Positions 56,212 to 64,000 of a stretch of DNA of 64,000 nucleotides are shown piece after piece. A model generated the notes under the pieces. That model was given only the letters and a program-made list of their open reading frames with translations. It did no database searches and was not told where the DNA came from. This stretch comes from Triticum aestivum. Lineage: Eukaryota; Streptophyta; Magnoliopsida; Poales; Poaceae. How positions within the stretch are numbered: position 1 is the stretch's first letter; the number at the start of each line of letters is the position of its first letter. The position numbers and the translations under genes are program-made. The stretch is taken from assembly GCF_018294505.1 (NCBI RefSeq), contig NC_057809.1, positions 136,746,979-136,810,978 of the forward strand. Reading direction: 5' to 3'.

Positions 56212-56780
56212 CTATGCGACGGAAGGAGGTTCCCCCTGGGCAGGCATGGGCCCAGAGGGGCCTACCTCCTGAGGGGCCAGGCCAGACGATGTCTTCTTCT
56301 TCTTGGGGGCGGCCTCGGGAAGCCTCCTGCTTCCGCGATCTGGGTCCTCCAGTGATGCGGCCTGAAAGGCTCGCCCCAGGGAACACACTGCGTCCTTCTC
56401 TTCATAGGGCACCGTGATGACTCCGCCGCTCCCTGGCATCTTGAGAACGTTATAGCCGTGGTGAGTCACGGCCATGAACTTGGCCAGCGCCGGGTACCCG
56501 AGGATGGCGTTGTACGGCAGGCGGATGTGAGCGACATCGAAGTCGATGAGCTCGGTGCGGTAGTTGTCGTGTGCCCCGAAGGTGACGGGGAGGCGGACCT
56601 GCCCGATCGGGACTGTAGAGCTATCAGTGATACCGGAGAAGGGCTTGGTTGGCTGAAGCTGGCTGTAGGGCACTTGGAGGTTGTTGAACGTCTCCACGGA
56701 CAGGACGTTGAGCCCTGCCCCGCCATCGATGAGGGTCTAGGTGACCACCACGTTGCTGATGATTGGGGAACAAAGCATCG
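56212..56780 (-). pseudogene. Aspartic protease region of B2, with stop
   Basis: On the minus strand an IDGGAGLNVLSVETFNNLQ motif (active site DGG) is preceded by a TAG about five codons upstream (plus-strand CTA near 56738). The frame then continues 162 codons (LPVTFGAHDNYRTELIDFDV, then YNAILGYPALAKFMAV), the usual plant retropepsin fold. Confidence 0.7.
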
Positions 56781-57150
56781 GTAGGACTCCGGCTGTAGCC
56801 GCACACTTGAGTTGATCTGCTAAGCTGAAGGTGATGGCACACGCCGACCACCTGAGAGGGCGCGTGGCTTCGAGCCTGGGGAGGGCTGCATTCACTTCAC
56901 GGGCGAACTGCTTGAAGATGCACTGAGTGTCTGGGGCCTGAGCTCCGCCCAGGATGCAGGCAATCGCGCGCAGCTCCTGGAAGCCCCCAGCCTCCTCGTC
57001 CTGGCGGCGGTCCTCGTTTCTCCTTGGCTGCGGCGGCAGCGGTGGGAGGCATGCGTTGCCTTACGGGCGATCCTCGCGAGGCTGATCCCTCCAGCCTCCC
57101 TCGTGAGGTGGGTCTTGCCAGTGATCCTCGCAAGGTTGGTCGCGCCATCC

Positions 57151-58665
57151 CTAGCGCGGGCCACGATCTTCCCAGCGCCCTGTGTTCCTTGCTCCTCCTC
57201 GGCCGTATCCCCGGTCACCACGGTCAGGGCGACGGCCGATCCTTCCTTCACGCACGGCTCGGAGTTCTTGGCATTCGCTGGTGTTGTGGGTGTGGAGGTC
57301 GTGGTACACGTAGTACCGGCTGCCCTTGGGAGGTTCGGGCTGATCTCTGCCCCGCTTGGTGTCTGGTTCTGCCGCGAGCACGGCAGCCCCCTTGCGCTTC
57401 ACTTCCTTGGCCTTGAGCTTCTTCTCTTCCGGGTCTGCGGCAGGCAGCTCAAGGAGGAAGAGACGCCCTTCCTCAGCCCTGGCGCACTTGTTCGCCAAGT
57501 TGAACAGCTCCAAAGAAATGCACAAGTCTTCATGCATCACCAGCTCCTCCTTCATCTTAACGTCGCGCACGCCGTCGGTGAAGGCTGAGATGATGGCCTC
57601 TTCAGTCACCTTGGGAATCTTGAGGCGTGCGTTGTTGAAGCGCTGGATGTACTTCTGCAGGGTCTCCCCGGGTTGTTGCTTAATGCGGCGCATGTCGCTC
57701 ACGGCGGGTGGCCGGTCGCGGGTACCTTGGAAGTTGGCGATGAAGCGGGTGTGCATCTCTTCCCAGGAGGAGATTGTGCCTGGAGCCAGGTTCAGGAGCC
57801 AGGTGAGGGCCCTGTCCTTGAGCGCCATGGGAAACCAGTTCGCCATGACCTTCTCGTCTCCGTTGGCAGCTTGGATGCCCAGCTCGTAGAGCTGGAGGAA
57901 CTCCGCAGGGTCGGCCGTGCTGTCATAGCGAGGAGGCAGGTCCGGCTTGAACTTGCCTGGCCACGCGACACTGCACAGTTCGGTGGTGTAAGCGCGGCAG
58001 CCTGCTGTGGCCACGGGGGGCCTTGGGTGATGGAGAGCCCGGTCCTGCATGTCCCCACGCGCCGGAGCAGGAGGATGGTCGCGACGTGCTGGAGCAGGGA
58101 GTGCCCGGGCAGCTTCTGGCGGGCGAGGGACTTCTTGGCAGCTCTGCTCTTGCCGCGCTGGCACCTGACGGAGCGGGTTCTGCCCAGGGGCCACGCGTCT
58201 TGGAGCCATGGCGTCTTCTTGAGGAGGAGGCGGCCGGGGCGCCGCCGGAGCCTCGTCGCCCGCGCGGGGCGGGGTGCGGTGCAGCGGAGCGGACGGCACG
58301 GAGGAGCCCCCTGCGGCGGGGACGAGTTCGGCGACGCGGTCGAGCCATTCTTCGTAGACGTTGTCGACGGGACGGTAGCGCAGGAGCTCGTTTGCCGCTA
58401 TGAGTGCAGCCTGAGCCTCCATGGGCGCGCGAAGCGCGCGGGACGAAGATCCAACCGGGGCGAGTGAGCGAGTCGCGGTGCGGCCGTCTTGGCGCACGGA
58501 TGGATGCTGAGACGATGCTTGTTGCTCATCCCCTGCCGGGCTGGTGGCGGCGTTGACGGCGGGCGACGGGGAACGGCGAGGGCGCCTGCCGACAGGGGCT
58601 GTCTGGGCGACGCGGGAAGCGAGGGCGGCCCGGCGCTCCGCGCGGGCCCGACGTGCGTCAGACAT
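57151..58665 (-). CDS. Gag of B2, open frame (504 residues)
   Basis: The N-terminal region is basic and proline/alanine-rich (MSDARRARAERRAALASRVA). The gag core is at about residues 230-400: FLQLYELGIQAANGDEKVMA, WFPMALKDRALTWLLNLAPG, WEEMHTRFIANFQGTRDRPP and LQKYIQRFNNARLKIPKV. Near the C-terminus YYVYHDLHTHNTSECQEL resembles a degenerate zinc knuckle. The frame ends in an R/G/D-rich tail. It starts 72 bp inside the 5' LTR edge. Intact gag could still form particles with pol supplied by another element. Confidence 0.8.
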   Translation of the reverse strand: MSDARRARAERRAALASRVAQTAPVGRRPRRSPSPAVNAATSPAGDEQQASSQHPSVRQDGRTATRSLAPVGSSSRALRAPMEAQAALIAANELLRYRPVDNVYEEWLDRVAELVPAAGGSSVPSAPLHRTPPRAGDEAPAAPRPPPPQEDAMAPRRVAPGQNPLRQVPARQEQSCQEVPRPPEAARALPAPARRDHPPAPARGDMQDRALHHPRPPVATAGCRAYTTELCSVAWPGKFKPDLPPRYDSTADPAEFLQLYELGIQAANGDEKVMANWFPMALKDRALTWLLNLAPGTISSWEEMHTRFIANFQGTRDRPPAVSDMRRIKQQPGETLQKYIQRFNNARLKIPKVTEEAIISAFTDGVRDVKMKEELVMHEDLCISLELFNLANKCARAEEGRLFLLELPAADPEEKKLKAKEVKRKGAAVLAAEPDTKRGRDQPEPPKGSRYYVYHDLHTHNTSECQELRAVREGRIGRRPDRGDRGYGRGGARNTGRWEDRGPR

Positions 58666-58713
58666 GGGCGTGATGGTTGGAGGAGAACGGAGCGGTGGAA
58701 GACGAACTCCGGC

Positions 58714-58736
58714 GCACCCCTACCTGGTGCGCCAAA
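58714..58736 (-). promoter_or_regulatory. Primer binding site of B2
   Basis: On the minus strand TTTGGCGCACCAGGTAGGGG follows the LTR end. Assignment by position; the tRNA was not determined. Confidence 0.5.
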
Positions 58737-59693
58737 TGTCGGATTTCGGGTTCCGGCAGACCCTTGAGGTTCGAACACTGGGGTGCGCGCGGAGATTTCG
58801 CCTCCTACCTCCCTGCACCCCTCCGCCATGCTAGGATCAAATCTACGAAAAGAACAACACGAGGGACACAGGGTTTATACTGGTTCGGGCCACCGTTGTG
58901 GTGTAATACCCTACTCCAGTGTGTGGTGTGGTGGATTGCCTCTTGGGCTGATGATAATGGACAGTACAAGGGAGAACAGCCTCGCGAGGGTCTGTTCTTG
59001 GCTGGGGCGATGAACTACTGGGAGGAGTTCAGCCACCTTTCTCTATCTCTCTCTCTCTCTCTTTACCACCTCTCTACTTGTCGAGTCCTTGGAGGAGACT
59101 GAGCCCCACCCCTGCTACGCGGGTGGCCGGTCCTATTTATAGTGGCCCTGGTCCTCTCCCCAAATATTGAGCGGGAAGGGAGCCAACAATGGTGGGCTAA
59201 TTTGAAGGGGGACAGCAAGTATCAGCTATCCTGACAAAAGTAGTCTTCGCCTGCACAAAGCTCTAGTGATGACGCCGTCTTGGGCTCCACGGTGACCTCC
59301 GTCTCATAGTCCTCTTGGTCTTGGTCTCGTTGTACCAAAACGGCAACCTTTGCCTAATGCCTCGGTACTTCGCGGCTGCGCTTGCCCCCTTTGCACCAAA
59401 GAGGAAAGGAGGACGCTGCGCGGGCTGGCACCCGCCTGGCGCCCTGAGTCGTCATGGCTTGCGTCACGGGCACCTCGCGAGGTACCCCGCCTTGATCTCT
59501 CCGCCTCCTCGTGAGCCAGCCTGACGAGGCCGTGCCTGAGGAAGCTCTGTGTCATCCGCCCCGCGAGGCTTGGCCCCTCGCGAGGGTCTTGAGTTTGTGT
59601 TGGTGAAGATGGGCCGTGCTGGGCCCCCCTTTGAGCCACGCCGCAGGCCGCAGGTAGGCAAGTCTGGGGACCCCCGTTCCCAGAACGCCGACA
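58737..59693 (-). repeat. LTR of B2 (5' LTR in element orientation)
   Basis: 957 bp, TGTCGGATTTCGGG to GAACGCCGACA. Minus-strand TATA CTATAAATAGG at about 59132-59142. Confidence 0.92.
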
Positions 59694-59698
59694 GGCGC

Positions 59699-60290
59699 TC
59701 GCCTAAGTTTGAAAAAAATCATGTCGAGTGGAGAGCAATACTCCCACTCGGGGGCTTAGCTGCAGCCCAGTACTTGCCTAAGTTTTCTCACTCGAAGACT
59801 TAGCTGCAGTCCGGCGCTCGCCTAAGTTTGAAAAAATCCTGTCGAGTGGAGAGCAATCCTCCCACTCGGGGGCTTAGCTGCAATCCAGTACTCACCTAAG
59901 TCTTCTCACTCGGAGACTTAGCTGTAGTCCAGCACTCGCCTAAGTTTGAAAAAATCCTACCGAGTGGAGAGCAATCCTCCCACTCGGGGGCTTAGCTGCA
60001 GTCCAGTACTCACCTAAGTTTTCTCACTCGGAGACTTAGCTGCAGTCTGGTACTCGCCTAAGTATTTGAAAATCCTACCGAGTGGTGAGCAAACCTCCCA
60101 CTCGGGGGCTTAGCTGCAGTCCAGTACTCGCCTAAGTTTGAAAAATCCTACTGAGTGGAGAGCAAACCTCCCACTCGGGGGCTTAGCTGCAGTCCAGGAC
60201 TCGCCTAAGTTGGAAAAAATCCTACCGAGTGGAGAGCAAACCTCCCACTCGGGGGCTTAGCTGCAGTTCAGTACTCGCCTAAGTACGAAA
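59699..60290. repeat. 118-bp tandem array of element C, right part
   Basis: It resumes at exactly the repeat phase broken at 50364 (TCGCCTAAGTTTGAAAAA at 59699 and 59818). Later units shorten to about 60 bp near 60050-60290. Confidence 0.9.
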
Positions 60291-60311
60291 CACATCTCAA
60301 TCCTCAAGGAC

Positions 60312-60545
60312 GACGAGGTGCAGGTCGACTGCCACCTTCTCCTGGGGAGCTTCGCCACAAATATAATGTGTGCTCCATCCCACTCTGAAGTAATGAGGTG
60401 CGGGTCGACTGCCACCTTCTCCTGGGGAGCTTCGCCACAAATACAATGTGCGCTCCGTCCCGCTCTACAGTAACGAGGTGCGGGTCGACTGCCACCTTCT
60501 CCTTCGGAGCTGTGCTACAAATACAAAAGTTGTCTCAAATAAAGA
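60312..60545. repeat. Three tandem 80-bp units
   Basis: GAGGTGCGGGTCGACTGCCA anchors at 60314, 60394 and 60474; the third unit is more diverged and partial. Confidence 0.85.
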
Positions 60546-60739
60546 ATGGGTTCACTTAGCAGGGGATTCATGAAGATATTCAACGATAAACCAAGTTCAG
60601 ATAAATCCTAAAGGTTCCGGACCATGGATCGAAGTGCTCAGGCATTCAGCCCGAAAGAGTTTAATGGTTACAAAAACCACTCGGCATTCTGAGGCAAATT
60701 TAAGGTGAGGCATAAAAGTTTGTTCACTCCACGGGAGGA

Positions 60740-63700
60740 GGACTAGCAGGCTCGACGAACTCGTCTAAATCGACACCGTCGGTGATCCGAGTGGCTGCAG
60801 CGATGAAAGTCTCCATAAAAGATCGGAAGTCATGCTTCTGGGTGTTGGCGACCTTGATTGCTGCCAGCTTATCTTGTCACACCTCCTTGCAATGGACACG
60901 AACCAAAGACAGAGCCACATCAGCGCCACACCGGGCAGAAGACTTCTTCCACTCTTGCACTCGGTCAGGGATTTTGTTAAGTTGAGTCATCAGGGACTCA
61001 AGATCATTTTGGAGCGTGGCCTCTGGCCAAAGTGCCGGGTCGATCCATGACATGGCGACCTTCAGTCGAGCCAAGTAGTCCACGACACCGTCAATGCGGG
61101 ATTCCAGTCGGAGCAGATTCATGGCAGTTTCATATTTCACGGGAGAATTGATTGGATCCAAACCTGGTTCGATCTGCCCAGTCTCCTCCTCGAAGTTCTG
61201 GCAAAACTCTGCATTCACGATCCAAGAATAAGTCAATTTTCATACGCTGAGTCGACACAAAAAAAATCAGTCGAAACAAAATGTGCACCTTCAAGCTTGA
61301 TTAACAACTTCTTGGCAAGGCTCCTCAGATAGCTCTCCAGATCGTCCCTCCTGTGAGCGATGCCTTCCATCTTCTCACCCAGGTTGAGGTTCTCCTTCTT
61401 CCAGCGCGAGCACTCCTTGTTGGCTTCGTTCAGAGCAGATTTCAGCTTGGTATTCTCTTCTTCCAACTGGCCGACCGAAGCCAGTTTTTGTTCAGCCAGG
61501 GCGGTTCTGTCGTCAGCTTCCTTTCGAGCAGCAGCCAAATCCTGATCCTTCTTCGCCAGAGCTTCTCTCAGTTTTTCTGCAAAGAAACGATGCTTGATTC
61601 AGAAAGAGCGGAAGGGTACTCAAGCCTAAGACAGACCAGTCGACAAACTCGTCTTACAAGTGGCGCTGTCCTTGACCATTTGCAGCTCTGTCTTGGCCAG
61701 CTCCAAGTCAAGGTTCAGTTGAATCTGCTGTTTCTCCAAGTCAGCAAAGCGAGCTCCAAGATCACAAGATTTCTGAAATCAAAGGGTAGAAGTTATTTTA
61801 CAGCAAAAAACGACAAAGACATTAAGTACTAAGACTACGGTCGACTGCCCGCAGTCCACCATAGTCTCGGGGACTACACCCAGTGGGTGCACTTTGCGTG
61901 CCCCCACTGGTTCTGATCCCACTCGATCGGCCCGCAGGAGTCGAGTGCAGGGAGTAAAAAAAGGAGATAAAGTAGAACTCAGACCACAGTCGACTGCCAG
62001 CAGTCGACCGCGGTCTCGAGGACTACACCCAGTGGGTGCACTTGGCGTGCCCCCACCGGTTCTGATCCCACTCGACTAGATCGAGTGGAAGAGACAAACT
62101 ACCAGTTCGGTTTACACTTGATAAAATACAAAGACTACAGTCGACTGCTAGCAGTCCACCGTAGTCTCGGGGACTACACCCAGTGGGTGCACTCAGCGTG
62201 CCCCCACTAGTTCAAAAATTTAATCGACGCACCCAGTGGGTGTACAGATGCAAAGATTTTCGGAAAGAGTCTTCAGATAGCATATCCTAACAGAACAAGC
62301 AACGACCAACTAACCCGAACGTTGCTCTGGAGAGCCGAGCTGGCATCGTAGGCGGCTTGGCTGGCGTCCCACACCGTCTTCATCTTCTCCATCATAATGC
62401 CCGCCTGGCGTATGGCTTCCCTGGCAGCATTTACCTCGTCCTCTGGGACATGATGGGTCGCAAAAACTGAAGGCGTGTCGACAGGGGCCTGAGCAGTCGA
62501 CGAGGAAGGCAAGGCACTCGACAATGGCACGGCGAAGGTAACAAAACCCCGATTGGCATCGCCAACGTCCTGAACGACTGGCTCCGCCCTCAGCATCGAT
62601 TGTGGCACCTCGCTCGCAGGAGCTTGCCTATTTTTCCTCGTCAAAGGCCTCTCGGGCTCTTCATCATCATCATCAGGGAGGTCAATAATGTTAGGGGCTG
62701 TTCAAAGTTCAATCGACAAAATCACATCACCCAATGGTACACATTGCAGTTGAATCGACCAAAATAAAGATAGTATGGCAGAAATCATACCCAGATTAGA
62801 AGTGACCGCATCCTCCATCACCTCATCATCGTCCCTGTAAGCTGAGGTCCCGGAAGTAGCAGTGCTGACAGTTCCAAAGTTCATCCGGTTAAAACAAGAA
62901 AAACAAACGGCACAGGGCGTCGAGTAAATATGAAGGGAGACACTCACGCGGAAGCAATGGGGATGTCAATCTTAATCTTCGGCAATGCCTTCCGAAGCTT
63001 CGGCTCTGCAACTTTGGGATGCTTTGATGCTTTTTCAGTCGGAGTTGGCGAAGAGGTCCGAGGACGCTTTGAAGACTGGCCAGCTTGAGCAATCGCCTTT
63101 TCACGGGCGCTCGGTCGTTCTTGGTCAAGTTTGGACCGCCTCTCCCTGCGAGGAGGCGACTTGACTTCTTCTTCGTCACTTGGATCGTCGCTTTCTTCGT
63201 CCCCTCCACCGTCAGACTCCCATTCGCCACTGTCGCCGCCGCTCGCTTCTCCTTCCGGGTCCTGCTCTTGCTCTCCGTTGGGCATTGAATACATTTCAAT
63301 AATGGCCTGAAAGAAAGCAGGAAGAACAAAGTCAGTCGACTCAGTATAGGCAGCTGCGCGAGTGAATTCAGATTACAAACAAAAGCTCAGAATTGGACCT
63401 TCTTTGGTACATGAGACTGGTCGAATGGAGGAACTCTCCTGGCTCCCCTGGGGTTGTCCTTGTTCCCGGTCATGCCCGACAGCCACTTCTCCAGTGTGTC
63501 GTCATCGACCTCCTCCGGGTGAATCCGAGTGGAGTCTTCAAGACCTGAATACATCCACATCGGATGGTCTCGGGCTTGAAGAGGCTGGATGCGCCGCTGA
63601 AGGAAGACCTCCAAGAGATCCATATCGGTGACCCCGTCACGGATAAGCTGGACCACTCGCTCTACCAACACCCTCACCTGCGCCTTCTCCTATGGGAGCA

Positions 63701-64000
63701 CCTTCAAAGGGGAGGGTTTCCTCACTCGGTCCATGGTGAAAGGAGGGAAGCCAGTCGACTGCCCTGGCGTCGACTGGTCTTTGCAGTAAAACCAGGTCGA
63801 CTGCCATCCGCGAACTGAGTCGGGAAGAATCATGGCCGGAAAGGAGCTTTTCCCTCTCATCTGGACACCAAGACCCCCACACATCTGAATCACTTGAGTC
63901 CTCTCGTCACTCGGATTAGCCTTTTTCACTGTCTGGGAGCGACAAGTGAAAATGTGCTTGAAAAGGCCCCAGTGAGGTCGACAACCCAGGAAATTCTCAC
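60740..64000 (-). pseudogene. Antisense accessory gene of element C (PF04195-like), multi-exon, start outside window
   Basis: Read from right to left: a first visible exon (64000 to about 63390) with the family's conserved core (MCGGLGVQMRGKSSFPAMIL, GWQSTWFYCKD, then WLSGMTGNKDNPRG) contains an in-frame TAG at 63690-63692. Exon 62948-63306 (acceptor TTTCTTTCAG, donor GTGAGT) is acidic and basic (DDPSDEEEVKSPPRRERRSK). Further exons lie at about 62790-62880, 62316-62698, 61655-61775, 61270-61578 (coiled coil: LKSALNEANKECSRWKKENL) and 60740-61236 (helical C-terminus: RLESRIDGVVDYLARLKVAM). The architecture equals that of the A and B accessory genes although the sequence is strongly diverged. 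The stop suggests decay; exon borders are approximate. Confidence 0.6.
61815..62235. repeat. Three direct repeats of about 150 bp inside an accessory-gene intron
   Basis: GACTACACCCAGTGGGTGCA occurs near 61873, 62021 and 62173, each preceded by GTCGACTGC..CAGTC..CC and TCTCGGGG or TCTCGAGG. The ACCCAGTGGGT core is itself palindromic. Confidence 0.75.

Larger units (their letters stand above)
50360..59698 (-). mobile_element. Complete Gypsy element B2 with target duplication
   Basis: The element runs 50365-59693 between GGCGC duplications (50360-50364 and 59694-59698). LTRs are 955 and 957 bp and differ at roughly 4-5% by hand count. Minus-orientation order: 5' LTR (58737-59693), primer-binding-like TTTGGCGCACCAGG, gag, protease, RT remnant, non-coding spacer, antisense accessory gene, 3' LTR. 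Integrase and nearly all RT/RNase H are gone, so the element is non-autonomous. Confidence 0.92.
42913..64000 (+). mobile_element. Gypsy element C (Tat-like), 5' LTR to beyond the window, hosting nested B2
   Basis: Order: 5' LTR, primer binding site, gag, protease, RT, RNase H, integrase, 118-bp tandem array (split by B2), three 80-bp repeats, then an antisense accessory gene running past the window end. The 3' LTR lies to the right. The body is rich in GTCGAC/CTCGAC words on both sides of B2, confirming it is one element. It is the only element here with a near full-length pol. Confidence 0.85.

Noticed and set aside
49675..60290. CRISPR-like alternation of repeats
   Set aside because: Units are contiguous and imperfect with no unique spacers, in a plant retrotransposon; this is a tandem array.

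Overview
The window is a nested block of transposable elements from a large grass genome, almost certainly Triticeae (wheat, barley, Aegilops). The evidence is an Angela/BARE-type LTR, a Maximus/SIRE-type Copia element with an env-like gene, an Athila-type LTR beginning TGATACGTCTCC, several Tat-lineage Gypsy elements, Stowaway and Tourist MITEs, and a small island of host F-box/DUF295-type genes. No rRNA, tRNA or CRISPR locus was seen. Family names rest on recognition from memory, not on a database search.

Layout. 1-6614: the right part of a Tat-like Gypsy element (copy A1), ending in its LTR, inserted in a host coding sequence that resumes at 6615. 6615-16300: the host island. It holds a truncated unknown gene (to 7043), MITEs, a DUF295 gene fragment (9255-9765), a 3'-5' exonuclease-like gene on the minus strand (10601-11332), a three-exon F-box/DUF295 gene (12465-14581) and a DUF4283-like pseudogene (15423-16285). 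About 17000-20347: non-coding DNA rich in minisatellites, ending in a CACTA transposon terminus. 20348-32594: the 3' part of an Athila-like element with its 3' LTR, split by a complete second copy of the first family (A2, 21778-30515, GGGAG target duplication). 32595-38334: the 3' part of a Maximus-like element in minus orientation. 38335-39593: a truncated Angela/BARE-like LTR. 39594-42900: a truncated Gypsy element B1. 42913-64000: a Gypsy element C, plus orientation, with near full-length but stop-riddled gag-pol, a 118-bp tandem array and an antisense accessory gene. Element B2 (50365-59693, GGCGC target duplication) sits inside that array.

Four related elements (A, B1, B2, C) carry an additional, intron-containing gene antisense to gag-pol beside the 3' LTR. 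It encodes an N-terminal 'putative gypsy-type transposon' domain (PF04195-like), an acidic/basic linker and a coiled coil. In A2, B1 and B2 all or most of pol is missing, so they should depend on partners for mobility. In B2 the accessory gene is the only open, spliceable gene left.

The most interesting host feature is in the F-box gene. A 73-bp imperfect tandem duplication carries AG|GT in each copy. Splicing between the copies would remove exactly one repeat and an in-frame stop, and would restore the reading frame, so this is a candidate for intron birth by tandem duplication.
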